Shown here: one piece after another, positions 26,801-35,954 of the stretch
Layout of the letters: each line of letters begins with the position of its first letter
Numbering within the stretch: position 1 is the first letter of the stretch
NCBI RefSeq assembly: GCF_001549985.1
Contig: NZ_LROZ01000017.1
Coordinates: 23,605-87,604 of the forward strand
Reading direction: 5' to 3'
DNA from: Myroides odoratus
Lineage (GTDB): Bacteria > Bacteroidota > Bacteroidia > Flavobacteriales > Flavobacteriaceae
Length of the DNA: 64,000 nt
Translations under genes and position numbers: made by a program
Notes under the pieces: generated by a model
Told to the model about the DNA's origin: nothing
Seen by the model: only the letters and a program-made list of their open reading frames with translations
The model's database searches: none

Positions 26801-27521
26801 ATATGGCAAAGGTCAAATGCAGCGTTTCTTAAAAGATGCATTAGATGGGTATTTAAGTGGACGATCGAGAGAATCGAAAAAAGAGAAACCTTTGATGTAC
26901 AATGAAAACCAACAGTATATCCATTACAATAAAGGATCTTTAGTATTTTATACGATGAGTGATTATTTAGGAGATGCTGTTTTAAATGGAGTATTAAAAG
27001 AGTATGTGAAAAAAGTAGCCTTCCAAGAGGCTCCTTATACCATTTCTGCTGAATTAGTCCATGATATTAAAGTGGCTACTCCTGATTCTTTGCGTTATAT
27101 GGTAAAAGATATGTTTGAAACTATTACGCTATATGATAATTATGTGGATAAAGTTGAAATTAAGCCATTAGATGGAGGTAAATATGAAGTAAAAATCAAG
27201 GCTTATGTAAGCAAATATAGAGCAGGAGATAAGGGGGAGAAGATTTATGCTGATCAAGGAACAACGCCACTTGTATTTACTGGTGATAAGAATTTGAAAA
27301 TAGAATCATTGCCTTTAGCAGACTATGTTGAGATTGGTATTTTTACCAAAGCGAAAGAAGCGAAGAGTAAAGAGAAAGTGCTTTATCTGCAAAAAGTAAA
27401 AGTAACGGCCATTGAAAATGAGTTTACGATTATTGTAGATGAAAAACCAACAGAAGTGGGAATTGATCCTTATTATAAGTTGATTGATACGCGTTCGTAT
27501 GACAATAGAAAAGCAATATAA
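23865..27521 (+). CDS. ABC-2 permease fused to M1-family metallopeptidase
   Basis: A 1218-residue fusion. Residues 1-590 hold two sets of six or so membrane helices typical of ABC-2 permeases. A further helix at about 577-596 leads to an extracytoplasmic region containing an M1 aminopeptidase-type domain (about 640-1120). The zinc site is HEVAHQWW (His941, Glu942, His945) with a Glu about 20 residues on in MLSESLSEY. The GxMEN-like substrate motif of classic M1 enzymes is altered (LSMGTFAQSF). Such permease-peptidase fusions recur in Bacteroidota. The likely job is export or processing of a peptide by the same complex; the substrate is unknown. Confidence 0.88.
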   Translation: MFKTVFSFELKRWFKSWVFYLYLAIFFVISFLSMMSTIGVFDAVKNTSASLLQMNSAYVLNTMLDSFNMLLYFLFPSIIGMAIYRDYKYNVHHILYSYPFSKWQYLLGKFTSSFLVTLLISIMMGIGSFLATLVPWANPELLGPNELWNYVQVYLINLIPNMLFIGVIVFAVVTLTRSIYTGFITIIIIMIVQGIINSIAADVDYRELGALLDPSGGQALSYYTRYWSVEELNVNNLPLEKYYLLNRLIWLLISLISLFVLGKVFKFEQQPATFSCRRKVKGDRVVKNNFSGIFKIVLPKVRYDFSFKANWSNVLAFAKIDFTFLARNRVFLILIGVGLLFMILVASFAMTMYGTSTYPLTRQMLMIPGGTFHFFILMITFLGAGLLVHRGENTRMNLLVDSTAVPNWVLFVSKFFALIGLQLMLLILIMITSMGIQAYNGFYQFEIGLYLQSLLGYDWIEFIIWALMALAVQTFFKNYIIGFFVLLVLNMGWPAISKIGIEQPIFFFNSIPTPSYSDMNGFGSSADLGKFLIYALYWSLFVAGLSGLTLLFWRRGVFSGVKERFYYAKKRSKAIVIVPTLLFFATFIGLGAYLYYENTVLNVFHSSKETELLQVAYEKTYKKYQWMAQPRIVDVKVDVDLYPEQNNFQARGTYILENKTTQALDSLYVSYYPSLKNTIVVEGGTFLSTDSIQGVSFYRLDTPMQAGETRTLEFVVENKPNTLIRSESPILNNGTFLNNSFFPSLGYSDRGELTDDEIRKKHGLAPKERMAEQTDKRALQNTYISSDADWIHFETTVSTMADQIAIAPGYLQKEWTEGNRRYFHYKMDQKMLNFYAYNSARYEVKRDKWKDVNIEIYYHKGHEYNLDRMMSGVKKSLAYYSEAFSPYQHKQVRIIEFPLSMGTFAQSFANTIPFSETIGFVADVDDTDENAVDYPFSVTAHEVAHQWWAHQVIGANVQGATMLSESLSEYSSLKVLEKEYGKGQMQRFLKDALDGYLSGRSRESKKEKPLMYNENQQYIHYNKGSLVFYTMSDYLGDAVLNGVLKEYVKKVAFQEAPYTISAELVHDIKVATPDSLRYMVKDMFETITLYDNYVDKVEIKPLDGGKYEVKIKAYVSKYRAGDKGEKIYADQGTTPLVFTGDKNLKIESLPLADYVEIGIFTKAKEAKSKEKVLYLQKVKVTAIENEFTIIVDEKPTEVGIDPYYKLIDTRSYDNRKAI

Positions 27522-27524
27522 AGT

Positions 27525-27552
27525 AAAAAGGGACCTCTAAGGTCCCTTTTTT
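27525..27552. terminator. Intrinsic terminator
   Basis: AAAAAGGGACCT / AGGTCCCTTTTTT around a three-base loop, just after the permease-peptidase stop. Confidence 0.87.
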
Positions 27553-27609
27553 CATTTGTAAAGGTTAGTAAGACAAAGAATATTGTTTTTTAGCCTAGAT
27601 TCTTCTCTA

Positions 27610-28467
27610 TTATAAGCCAAAACCATATTTTATTTTAATTCCAACCGCATACGTTTTTAATTTATATGCTGGATTGTCATACGCTTTGTTGTAAACCAAA
27701 GGATGCTCATCGACCGATTTATAACCTAATAACGAAGATGTATTAGCAGCATTGGTTGATTTTTTAATGTCGTTTAATGCAACATCAAAATACAATCCGA
27801 TATACAAGTTTTGTCTTTCCGCTAACTCATACTTGTATCCTACTTCTCCTACCCAAGCGACTCTTGTATTTACATCCACATCTTTCTTTTCTTTTTTATC
27901 TCCTAAAGAGCCTAAGTCCAAATAATTAGGTTCGGTTAAAACCAATTCATATTGAGGGAAATAAGCCTCTGTTTCGAGCTGATTGAACGTTGTTTCAACT
28001 TCACTTGTCATACTCAAACCAACCTGTACTCCTGTTCTGAAATAAATATTATTCTCCATTGTATAGGCTACTGTAAGGGGAATACTCAGTTCATTTAATG
28101 TTATTTTTTCTTTCAAAGAATTGGTCTTGTATCTCAAGATAAAATTGGCACCTTCATAATCCGTAACAGGCATACTACCTTCATATCGATTCTTTTCATA
28201 CTTTACATTATTCATACTATAGATTCCAGCAATACCTACACTCCATTTGTGAGACAAGTGGTAATCGTAGTGGATTCCGGCTCCATAAGACATTCCTCCA
28301 TCCGATTTTAAATCGTAAGGCAAACTATTTTGAATGCCTAAATAACCGCCTTGTACGCTAACGCCTACTTCGTGTTTGTTGTAGTAATAACGACTGAACT
28401 GAGCGGTTGCCGTTTGAGCGGCTAAACATAGCCCTACTAGGCTTAATGCATATATAACTTTTCTCAT
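27610..28467 (-). CDS. Outer-membrane beta-barrel protein paired with adhesin (copy 1)
   Basis: A 285-residue protein with a signal peptide (cleavage after TATAQ) and alternating amphipathic strands ending in a terminal aromatic/Leu strand (KTYAVGIKIKYGFGL), typical of PorT-like/OMP_b-brl_2 barrels. It is the second gene after the 1186-residue adhesin, 68 bases downstream, with a hairpin in the gap. A close paralogue is at 46577-47443 in the same position after the larger adhesin; most of the sequence aligns (HEVGVSxQGGYLGIQNSLPY, WVGEVGYKYELAERQNLY). A role in anchoring or displaying the adhesin is inferred by analogy with SprF-SprB, although this is not a PorP/SprF-family sequence. Confidence 0.8.
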   Translation of the reverse strand: MRKVIYALSLVGLCLAAQTATAQFSRYYYNKHEVGVSVQGGYLGIQNSLPYDLKSDGGMSYGAGIHYDYHLSHKWSVGIAGIYSMNNVKYEKNRYEGSMPVTDYEGANFILRYKTNSLKEKITLNELSIPLTVAYTMENNIYFRTGVQVGLSMTSEVETTFNQLETEAYFPQYELVLTEPNYLDLGSLGDKKEKKDVDVNTRVAWVGEVGYKYELAERQNLYIGLYFDVALNDIKKSTNAANTSSLLGYKSVDEHPLVYNKAYDNPAYKLKTYAVGIKIKYGFGL

Positions 28468-28483
28468 AAAGTTGTTTTTTTAA

Positions 28484-28513
28484 ATCAGGCAGTAGCGCTA
28501 ACTGCTGCCTGAT
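28484..28513 (-). terminator. Intergenic hairpin between adhesin and barrel genes (copy 1)
   Basis: Minus-strand RNA: ATCAGGCAG ... CTGCCTGAT with a 12-base interior, followed by TTTAAAA. It matches in place and sequence the hairpin at 46533-46559 in the paralogous locus, with an A-T pair there replaced by G-C. The weak T-run suggests partial termination or an mRNA processing/stabilising element rather than a full stop. Confidence 0.6.
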
Positions 28514-28535
28514 AATTAGTAAGTTTTGTATGTTG

Positions 28536-31500
28536 TTATTCTTTTACAATGAATTGAACCGATTGGTGTTTTCCTTCTGATTTTAGTACTAAGAAGTAAG
28601 AACCTGAAGCGATTGTAGCAGGTAAATTTACTTCTTTCTTCTCGTCAGTAAATACGCCATGAAAAATAATTTGACCGACTACATTGTAAATGGTATAGCT
28701 ATTCTCGTATACTTTGTTCTCTTCTAAATCAACTTGTAATGCTTGTGTTTTTGACACAGGATTCGGATAAACTTTGAGTTTGCCATTCTTTTTTAAGATG
28801 ATTTCAATCGGACAAGTAGTGAGTTTAGTTCCATTGGCCAAGGTTAAAACTGCATGATAGATTGCTGTGTCGTCTAATTTCATCCCATATTTATCTCCTG
28901 CGGAATAGGCCTGTTGTGTGCCAATTAACTCGTTGTTTTTATACCATTCGTATTTTGTAAACTTATAGCCTCCATTGGTTGCTGCATTATTATTGACTAA
29001 TAAGACGTTCTCGTATTTTTGATAAACAATGTTTGTGGTAGGAAAGCGTTTGTCGATATAGACATAATATTTCGTACTCTTCGTACCATCTTCTGAGAAT
29101 ACTTCAATTTCTTGTTTGTGTATTCCATATGTACTGACATCAACTACAATACGGTTGCTTGGTTTTACTGTCATCCCTTCGTTGACAAGAACCTCTAGTA
29201 GGACGCTGTTTTTGTTAGGATCACAATCTAACAGAATATAGGTTTCTTTTTGTATTCTACCATAAGACACTCCATCAACAATTAGATCTAAAATATCTGT
29301 AACGTTGGTTTTGATGATGAGTGTTCTTGTTACTGGTGTGGCAGGTAAATAGTTCTCATTTCCATCTTGATAAGCGGTAATTTTAGCCGTTCCTACTTGT
29401 AATGGCGTCACTAATCCTGCTGCTGTCATTGTTAAAAGATTAGGTAAGCTAGTATAGGTTACTTCAAAACGAACTGGAAGCCCTGAACTAGCTGTTGCAT
29501 GTAATTGTAAAAATGGCGTATCCTCTATATAAATAAGGTCCAGTTCTTCAAAATTAATTTCTTGAGGAGCTTTGACAATAGTCAGTTCCGCTTCTAATTC
29601 GAGTATTTCGTAATTTGGACCAAAATCTATTCTTGCTTTTACGGTGTATACTCCTACTTCTGTTTGGTCATTATTAATATAGGTAATAACAGTATTAGGC
29701 GGAATGGTTCCTGTAACCGCTAAGCTTTTTACTGTTCCGTCATAAACAAATGTTTTAGATAAAAATTCGAGATCATCTTTTCCTTTAAATTCGGCTTTGC
29801 GAATTTCAAAATCAGCGGAAGTAAAATCGGTTAGGTAATAATTAGGACCACCTTCTAAAGTTCCTATTGTAATGGGATAGAGGTCAATATCTTCGCCTTC
29901 TTCTCTACTTAAGCGTCCTCGTGTAGCTTGAAAGTTTGTATCATTAAATTGAAGTCCTACCCCTGTAAATTGTAAAATAGGGTCTGCATTACCATAGTAT
30001 TTGTATTGATTGGGATTAGCTATGATAGCAAGTGGGGCGGGTTTAATTTCAAATTGTTCATACATGATATTGATGTAATAGTTTTGTGTATCCATAGAAG
30101 CATAGGTAAGTGTATAATAATGAAATCCTACATTCTCTCCAGCTAATTTTCCCAATCGTACTTCGCGAATTAAATCAATAGTATCATCAAATTTGAATCC
30201 TACAATCGTGTCATAAGTCATAACTGGATCGGGTTGTCCATAGGTTTTCCATTGACCTGGAGTTGGATAAAGATCTAAACGAGCAGGTTCAATGAAAAAT
30301 ACATTGGGAATGTAATGAACCGTATAGTTATTAGAATGTATCGTTAAATCATTTCGATGGATAGCGTAAAATCCTACATTTTCACCTGGATCACGAGTTA
30401 ATACCCCTGTTACAATAGTTTCTGGAAAATCTCCATTTGTTAAACCTTCAATTCTATAATAAATTTCTGGATTATCAGGGTTTCCATATGTTTTGATATT
30501 TGCATTATTAGGTGGAAGCTCATAAGGACTATGGACAATGATAAATAAATCAGCAAGTGTAATCGTAAAAATATTATCGATAAAAATGATGTTGTAATTG
30601 GAATTGCGTAAACTACCTTGTAAAAAGCGGTATATACCTACATTTTCTCCAGGTTCTCTAGTGATATTTCCTGTTAAAGAGCGTGTAGTATCTGAAAATT
30701 TGAAACCTTCAGCTGTATAACTATATTGGGGTTCTCTCTCTCCATATACTTTTGTTTTTGCATCTACTGTGATGGTTAAAGGAGCCGGGGTAATACTGAA
30801 CTTGGTTGGTACCAGATTAAAGGTATAGTTAGGTATTGGGGTAAGTGATCCCAATGTAAGGTCATATCGACCTACGTTTTCACCAGGTAAACGATGAAGT
30901 TGGCCACGAAGGGGAACAATATCTTCTTGGTTAATAAATCCACTAACGGTATAGGTTAAAGTAGGATCGGCTTCTCCATATTCTTTTGTTAATGTATCTG
31001 GCGTGATTGTTAATTTTGCTGGGCGTACGTGTACTTTTATAGCTAAGCGTTCACTTTCACATCCGCTAGGGCTTCGCTGACTAATCCAATAGGAAAAAGT
31101 GCGCACAGCATCTGTTGGGATGGTTGGTGGAACTGTAGTCCCTTGCCCTCCAGTGGCAGTTGTATACCACACCAATACATGATGAGGAGCAGTATCTATT
31201 GTGAAAGGAGTAGAAATATCACCATAGGTAAATTCGATTGCATTGTTTTCTACAGTAGGTCTGGTAATATTTTCCATTCGAACAGTAACAGCTGTTCTCG
31301 TACTACTTTCACAGTTGTGAATGGTTTGAGAAGCGTAATAGGTTCTATTATTGATTAATCTATCGGTAACAGCAAGAGGCGTGCTACCCTCAGCTGCATT
31401 ATACCATTTGATTGCACTTCCAGTAGCATCTAAATTAGCAATTGTGGGCTGAAGAGAAGGACAGAATACCTGTTCTTCCTCTGCAGTTGGTGCTGCTGTA

Positions 31501-32096
31501 TTGACCACAGTAGCGGTTATAGGAATGCGTGTTGATTCACAACCAGCGATCAAATGATAACTTGAGGCGTAATAAGTCGTTCCACTAATTATGGGTGTAT
31601 TGTAAGCTAAAGGTGTTGTTGAGGTAGCGGTTGCATACCAACGTACAACGTATAAATCTTCTACCGCTACTCGCATATGTGCTAAGGTAGGGGCATTACA
31701 TAAGTATTGAGTACTATCTGCTCGAGGAGGTTGGGGAGTGAGAATAATGATTTCTACAGGTTTTCGTTCCACTTTACAGTTTCCGTTACTCAATTCAACG
31801 TAGTACGTTCCTGATTGGGTGATTGTAGTCAATTCAGTAGCGTCCGTTGCTGAAGCGTACCATCTAGGCTGGCCTGTACAGCTAGTACGAAGTCTAATTG
31901 CTGTGACAGCTGTTGGTGCACAGAAAAAAGGATTTTCAACGGTTATTTCACCTGAATCCGAAAATACAATTTCTGTTTGTATGGGTAAGGCATCTTTGTT
32001 TTCGTTAGGGACAAAAGAAGATGCTTTATTTAAGGGAAACACCAAGAGTGAACAACAGAAGAGCAGCACTCCTGTTAGTAGTAGTTTTGGATTCAT
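28536..32096 (-). CDS. T9SS-secreted MBG-repeat surface adhesin (copy 1)
   Basis: An 1186-residue exported protein. After the signal peptide come Ig-like modules with paired Cys and WY motifs (about 50-345), five MBG-type beta modules of about 80 residues (about 355-775; each with K-x-Y-G-x-x-[DE]-P and GENVG), a sixth related module starting SKTFVYDGTVKSLAVTG, a Big-like domain (GLVTPLQVGTAKITAYQDGN) and a C-terminal type A sorting domain (LKVYPNPVSKTQALQV ... GSYFLVLKS). The sorting domain implies T9SS export and attachment to the cell surface. It aligns with the last 1100 or so residues of the 2537-residue protein at 38884-46497. Adhesion is the likely role; the ligand is unknown. Confidence 0.85.
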   Translation of the reverse strand: MNPKLLLTGVLLFCCSLLVFPLNKASSFVPNENKDALPIQTEIVFSDSGEITVENPFFCAPTAVTAIRLRTSCTGQPRWYASATDATELTTITQSGTYYVELSNGNCKVERKPVEIIILTPQPPRADSTQYLCNAPTLAHMRVAVEDLYVVRWYATATSTTPLAYNTPIISGTTYYASSYHLIAGCESTRIPITATVVNTAAPTAEEEQVFCPSLQPTIANLDATGSAIKWYNAAEGSTPLAVTDRLINNRTYYASQTIHNCESSTRTAVTVRMENITRPTVENNAIEFTYGDISTPFTIDTAPHHVLVWYTTATGGQGTTVPPTIPTDAVRTFSYWISQRSPSGCESERLAIKVHVRPAKLTITPDTLTKEYGEADPTLTYTVSGFINQEDIVPLRGQLHRLPGENVGRYDLTLGSLTPIPNYTFNLVPTKFSITPAPLTITVDAKTKVYGEREPQYSYTAEGFKFSDTTRSLTGNITREPGENVGIYRFLQGSLRNSNYNIIFIDNIFTITLADLFIIVHSPYELPPNNANIKTYGNPDNPEIYYRIEGLTNGDFPETIVTGVLTRDPGENVGFYAIHRNDLTIHSNNYTVHYIPNVFFIEPARLDLYPTPGQWKTYGQPDPVMTYDTIVGFKFDDTIDLIREVRLGKLAGENVGFHYYTLTYASMDTQNYYINIMYEQFEIKPAPLAIIANPNQYKYYGNADPILQFTGVGLQFNDTNFQATRGRLSREEGEDIDLYPITIGTLEGGPNYYLTDFTSADFEIRKAEFKGKDDLEFLSKTFVYDGTVKSLAVTGTIPPNTVITYINNDQTEVGVYTVKARIDFGPNYEILELEAELTIVKAPQEINFEELDLIYIEDTPFLQLHATASSGLPVRFEVTYTSLPNLLTMTAAGLVTPLQVGTAKITAYQDGNENYLPATPVTRTLIIKTNVTDILDLIVDGVSYGRIQKETYILLDCDPNKNSVLLEVLVNEGMTVKPSNRIVVDVSTYGIHKQEIEVFSEDGTKSTKYYVYIDKRFPTTNIVYQKYENVLLVNNNAATNGGYKFTKYEWYKNNELIGTQQAYSAGDKYGMKLDDTAIYHAVLTLANGTKLTTCPIEIILKKNGKLKVYPNPVSKTQALQVDLEENKVYENSYTIYNVVGQIIFHGVFTDEKKEVNLPATIASGSYFLVLKSEGKHQSVQFIVKE

Positions 32097-32156
32097 GTAT
32101 ATTGATTTTTAGATTTATTTTCCTTTATTAATTCTTTATTTAGAGAATAAGGTTTT

Positions 32157-32178
32157 AAAATTAAGAAAAATATAACAT
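32157..32178 (-). promoter_or_regulatory. Promoter-region box shared by both adhesin genes (copy 1)
   Basis: Read on the minus strand the box begins ATGTTATATTTT, then T, CTTAA, T, TTT. It is 20/22 identical to 38784-38805 upstream of the other adhesin, while flanking sequence looks unrelated. It ends 60 bases before the start codon. TATATTTT may be the -7 element. Confidence 0.45.
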
Positions 32179-32352
32179 AATTTAGTTATGAAAATATTTA
32201 AAAAAAATCAATAATAAAAATTTTAATAGATGATATTTAATTATTTGGTTAATTATAGGTTTTTTTATTTAAATAGACTAATAAATAGGATAGGTGAATT
32301 TGTATACTTTGACTAAATAAAAACTGAAATGAAAGATAAAAAGAGTGTAAAT

Positions 32353-32386
32353 AAAAAAGGGAAAACACAAGTGCTTTCCCTTTTTT
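32353..32386. terminator. Terminator after rplS
   Basis: AAAAAAGGGAAA / TTTCCCTTTTTT with an inner CAC / GTG pair. On the minus strand it lies 20 bases after the rplS stop. Confidence 0.85.
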
Positions 32387-32405
32387 ATTCGTCTCAGAAA
32401 TAAGA

Positions 32406-32756
32406 TTATCCTCTTCTTTCTTTGATTTTTGCTTTTTTACCAGTAAGTTCTCTGAAGTAGAAAATACGAGCTCTACGAACTTTACCTCTTTGATTTAATT
32501 CGATTTTTTCTAAAGCAGGCATGTTGATTGGGAAGATACGCTCTACACCAACGTTACCAGACATTTTACGGATTGTAAAAGTCTCAGTAGCACCTGAACC
32601 TCTTCTTTGGATAACTACTCCTTTAAAGAACTGAGTTCTTTTTTTGTCACCCTCTTTAATTTCGTAGTACACAGTAATTGTGTCTCCAGCTTTAAATGCT
32701 GGGAAGTCTTTTTTTGCAACTAATTCGTCTTGAACGAATTTCATTAAATCTGCCAT
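32406..32756 (-). CDS. rplS: 50S ribosomal protein L19
   Basis: 116 residues with the L19 hallmarks: FKAGDTITVYYEIKEGDKKR, QFFKGVVIQRRGSG, FTIRKMSGNVGVERIFP and the basic end KVRRARIFYFRELTGKKAKI. It sits at the interface of the two subunits. It follows trmD on the same strand, as in many bacteria, but with a 214-base gap holding a structured leader (32780-32830), so it may be separately controlled. Confidence 0.97.
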   Translation of the reverse strand: MADLMKFVQDELVAKKDFPAFKAGDTITVYYEIKEGDKKRTQFFKGVVIQRRGSGATETFTIRKMSGNVGVERIFPINMPALEKIELNQRGKVRRARIFYFRELTGKKAKIKERRG

Positions 32757-32779
32757 TTCTGAAAAAAATAATTAATTAA

Positions 32780-32830
32780 TTTAAACCAACATGCACGGAC
32801 CTCGCCAGAGGTTAGTTTAAAGCGAGTGCA
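32780..32830 (-). promoter_or_regulatory. Structured rplS leader, candidate L19 autoregulatory RNA with pseudoknot
   Basis: In the minus-strand RNA, TGCAC (32830-32826) pairs with GTGCA (32796-32792), enclosing a hairpin ACCTC-TGGC-GAGGT (32812-32799). The unpaired TTTAAAC (32821-32815) is complementary to GTTTAAA (32786-32780) just downstream, giving a pseudoknot. All three helices are perfect. The element ends 23 bases before the rplS start codon, a good position for translational feedback by L19. Confidence 0.6.
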
Positions 32831-32970
32831 AATATATGAAAATCCAATAAAATAATCCTAATTTTTAGGCTAAATAATTGAGATATTGTTCTTTACTTGT
32901 TTTAGCATTGAAATCATGCGTTTTACCTCATAAGGAATGCAAAAACGAATTCAAAACTAGAAACTTAGCT

Positions 32971-33657
32971 TTATTTTTGTTTGTCTTCTAAAAGATCAGG
33001 TCTTCTCGTTTTGGTATGTTCATATGCCATGTCCTCTCGCCATTTATCAATAGCTGCAAAATTACCACTGAGTAATACATCAGGAACTTTCCATCCTTTG
33101 TATTCAGCAGGTCTTGTATAAATAGGAGGAGCAAGCAAATTATCTTGGAAACTATCCGTTAAGGCTGAGGTTTCATCATTTAATACACCAGGAATTAGGC
33201 GAATTAAAGCATCACATAAAATAACGGCACCTAATTCTCCACCAGATAACACATAATCACCTATTGAAATTTCTTTTGTGATAAAATGATCTCGTACGCG
33301 CTGATCTACTCCTTTATAATGTCCACATAGAATAATGATATTCTTTAATAGTGACATGCTATTAGCCATAGATTGATTTAGTGTTTCTCCATCAGGAGAC
33401 ATATAAATAATCTCATCGTATTCACGTTCTTCTTTTAATTTGCTGATGCAACGATCAATCGGCTCAATACTCATGACCATCCCTGCACCACCACCGAATT
33501 GATAGTCATCAACATTTTTGTGCTTGTTGGTGCTATAATCACGTAAATTATGGAAGTGTACTTCAACGAGTCCTTTAGCAATCGCTCGTTTTAAAATAGA
33601 AGCTTGAAAAGGGCTTTCAATTAATTCAGGAACAACCGAAATGATATCTATGCGCAT
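32971..33657 (-). CDS. trmD: tRNA (guanine37-N1)-methyltransferase
   Basis: From the ATG at 33657, 228 residues. It has the trefoil-knot SPOUT domain with [43 protein letters not shown] and the C-terminal [19 protein letters not shown]. It makes m1G37 in tRNAs and so prevents frameshifting. It is upstream of rplS on the same strand; rimM and rpsP are not in the neighbourhood. Confidence 0.96.
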   Translation of the reverse strand: MRIDIISVVPELIESPFQASILKRAIAKGLVEVHFHNLRDYSTNKHKNVDDYQFGGGAGMVMSIEPIDRCISKLKEEREYDEIIYMSPDGETLNQSMANSMSLLKNIIILCGHYKGVDQRVRDHFITKEISIGDYVLSGGELGAVILCDALIRLIPGVLNDETSALTDSFQDNLLAPPIYTRPAEYKGWKVPDVLLSGNFAAIDKWREDMAYEHTKTRRPDLLEDKQK

Positions 33658-33795
33658 GGGTTTTAAATTTGAGCAAAGGTACAATCCTCTTTTGTACAAT
33701 CCAATGGTTATATGCGCATCAAGATCAGTTTCCTGTGAATTTTTGATTTTAATCGCTGGGTGTATTATTTATTTGTTGTAGAAATTATCCCTTTA

Positions 33796-33828
33796 TTTGG
33801 ATTGAGATAAAGGAGATGTTTACCTTTG
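33796..33828 (+). promoter_or_regulatory. Consensus Bacteroidetes promoter of the MFS gene
   Basis: TTTG (33796-33799), 21 bases, then TACCTTTG (33821-33828): a full match to TTTG-N19-21-TAnnTTTG. The predicted start site is near 33834, exactly at the second in-frame ATG of the gene. Confidence 0.55.
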
Positions 33829-33833
33829 TGGGT

Positions 33834-35000
33834 ATGAGTTTATCTAAAGCAAATGTATTATTCATGGCAGCAGTTACAGGGTTAATTGTTGCTAATTTAT
33901 ATTATTGTCAACCCTTAATACCACTAATTGCAGATGAGTTTGGTGTTTCAGAAGCCTCGGCAGGTACCTTAACCTATTTAACCCAGGCAGGCTATGCGAT
34001 AGGTATGTTTCTGATGATTCCATTAGGGGATCGATTAGAGCGCAAAAAACAAATTACCTATACCACCCTTTGTGCTATTATAGCCTTAGGATTAACAGCA
34101 AGTGTTACAAATTTCTTTTGGTTGCAAGTAATTAGCTTTTTACTTGGAGCCACTTCCATTGTACCTCAACTTATTCTGCCTATGGCTGCTAGTTTAGCTT
34201 CAGAAGCACAACGAGGAAAAGTAATTGGTACGGTAGTAAGTGGTTTGCTGATTGGAATCTTATTCTCGCGTACTTTGAGTGGATTTGTAGGAATGTGGTT
34301 AGGCTGGAGAGGCATGTTTTGGATTGCAACGGCAATCGGAGTTTTACTTGTTGTGCTCATTCAATTTAGACTTCCTATTAATAAACCAACTTATCAAGGA
34401 TCCATTTCGAGTCTATACCGCTCGCTTTTTATCTTAATTAAAGAGCAACCCGTACTTCGAGAAGCTACTTGGATTACTAGTTTGGCTTTCGCTCAATTTG
34501 GTGCTTTTTGGACCACGATGGTATTACTGTTGCACAATCAGCCTTTTGGCTATGACAGTGCTTTGATTGGTTCTTTTGGATTAATTGGTGCTTGTGGTGC
34601 TTTTGCAGCGCCTTTGGTTGGGAAAATTGGCGGAGCAGGCGGGGCACAAAAATTAATTTTATATGGCATAGGCATGACATTTTTGAGTTTTGTTGTTTTT
34701 GCGTTATCTGCCACGTCTATTGTGGGGATTATTATTGGAATAGTCTTGATAGATTTAGGATTACAGACGATTCACGTCTCTAATCAAACGCGTATTTACT
34801 CCTTATTACCTGAAGCGCGAAACCGATTGAATACTGTCTATATGTCATTTAGTTTCCTTGGAACGGCGTTTGGCTCGGCTTTTGGTTTATATTTGTGGAA
34901 ATATTTTGGATGGGTAGGTGTTTGTTTCGGTGGCATGGCTTTGGCCTTTTTGTCATTCTTAATTTATCTGCGCACAAAGAAAAAAAATAGTAAAAATTAA
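33834..35000 (+). CDS. MFS transporter
   Basis: About 388 residues from the ATG at 33834; an upstream ATG at 33816 has AGGAG directly against it but falls inside the predicted promoter. It has twelve membrane helices and the MFS loop motif between helices 2 and 3 (GDRLERKKQ). The N-terminal [19 protein letters not shown] resembles sugar-efflux/drug-efflux MFS members. The substrate is unknown. The next gene follows after 13 bases. Confidence 0.82.
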   Translation: MSLSKANVLFMAAVTGLIVANLYYCQPLIPLIADEFGVSEASAGTLTYLTQAGYAIGMFLMIPLGDRLERKKQITYTTLCAIIALGLTASVTNFFWLQVISFLLGATSIVPQLILPMAASLASEAQRGKVIGTVVSGLLIGILFSRTLSGFVGMWLGWRGMFWIATAIGVLLVVLIQFRLPINKPTYQGSISSLYRSLFILIKEQPVLREATWITSLAFAQFGAFWTTMVLLLHNQPFGYDSALIGSFGLIGACGAFAAPLVGKIGGAGGAQKLILYGIGMTFLSFVVFALSATSIVGIIIGIVLIDLGLQTIHVSNQTRIYSLLPEARNRLNTVYMSFSFLGTAFGSAFGLYLWKYFGWVGVCFGGMALAFLSFLIYLRTKKKNSKN

Positions 35001-35013
35001 TAACATAAGAAGA

Positions 35014-35946
35014 ATGGAAAACGGTATTTACGCAAAATTTAATACGTCAAAAGGCGAGATTTTAGTTCAACTAACTGAAGATAAAACACCGGGAACAGTA
35101 GGTAACTTTGTTGCATTAGCAGAAGGAAAATTAGAAAATTCAGCACGTCCACAAGGAAAACCTTACTATGATGGATTAAAGTTTCATAGAGTTATACCAG
35201 ATTTTATGATTCAAGGAGGATGTCCACAAGGAATCGGATCAGGTGGGCCAGGTTATACATTTGATGATGAATTTGATGCTACATTAAAACATGATGGCCC
35301 TGGTGTATTGTCTATGGCAAACGCAGGTCCAGGAACAAATGGATCACAATTCTTTATCACACACGTTGCTACACCGTGGTTAGATGGTAAACATACAGTT
35401 TTTGGACGTGTAATCAGTGGACAAGATATCGTAGATGCAATTACTCAAGATGATGTAATTGAGTCAATCGAGATTGTACGTGTGGGTGAAGAAGCTCAAA
35501 AATGGAATGCAGTTGAGGCTTTCCGTACATTTGAAGGAGCAAGAGAAAAAAGAATCGCAGAACAGAAAAAAGCAGGAGAAGAAGCTTTAGAAAAAGTAGC
35601 TGCTGGTTTTGAACGTACTGAAAGTGGATTGCGTTACCAAATGATCGTAAATGGATCAGGGAAACAAGCGGAAAAAGGGAAAACAGTTGCGGTTCACTAT
35701 AAAGGAGCTTTAGATAATGGAATGGAGTTTGACAATTCATACAAACGCAAAAAACCAATCGAGTTTCCTTTGGGAATGGGACATGTAATTGAAGGATGGG
35801 ACGAAGGAATTTCCCTATTACGCGTAGGAGATAAAGCTCGTTTCGTTATTCCTCCTTATTTAGGATACGGAGAAAGAGGTGCAGGTGGAGTTATTCCTCC
35901 AAATGCAATCTTAGTATTTGATGTTGAATTAATGGATGTAAAGTAA
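35014..35946 (+). CDS. Cyclophilin-FKBP fusion peptidyl-prolyl isomerase
   Basis: A 310-residue two-domain isomerase. Residues 1-155 are a cyclophilin ([39 protein letters not shown]); a charged helical linker (about 160-195) follows; residues about 200-310 are an FKBP domain ([52 protein letters not shown]). There is no signal peptide, so it is cytosolic. The fusion recurs in flavobacteria. It probably shares the MFS transcript and ends in the terminator at 35955-35989. Confidence 0.92.
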   Translation: MENGIYAKFNTSKGEILVQLTEDKTPGTVGNFVALAEGKLENSARPQGKPYYDGLKFHRVIPDFMIQGGCPQGIGSGGPGYTFDDEFDATLKHDGPGVLSMANAGPGTNGSQFFITHVATPWLDGKHTVFGRVISGQDIVDAITQDDVIESIEIVRVGEEAQKWNAVEAFRTFEGAREKRIAEQKKAGEEALEKVAAGFERTESGLRYQMIVNGSGKQAEKGKTVAVHYKGALDNGMEFDNSYKRKKPIEFPLGMGHVIEGWDEGISLLRVGDKARFVIPPYLGYGERGAGGVIPPNAILVFDVELMDVK

Positions 35947-35954
35947 TACAATAT

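Larger units (their letters stand above)
32097..32405. other. Gene-free interval of 309 bases
   Basis: Very AT-rich region between the adhesin start and the rplS stop (both minus strand). It holds the shared box at 32157-32178, an ATTCTTTATTTAGAGAAT imperfect palindrome at about 32131-32148 in the adhesin leader, and the rplS terminator at 32353-32386. No coding signal. Confidence 0.5.
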
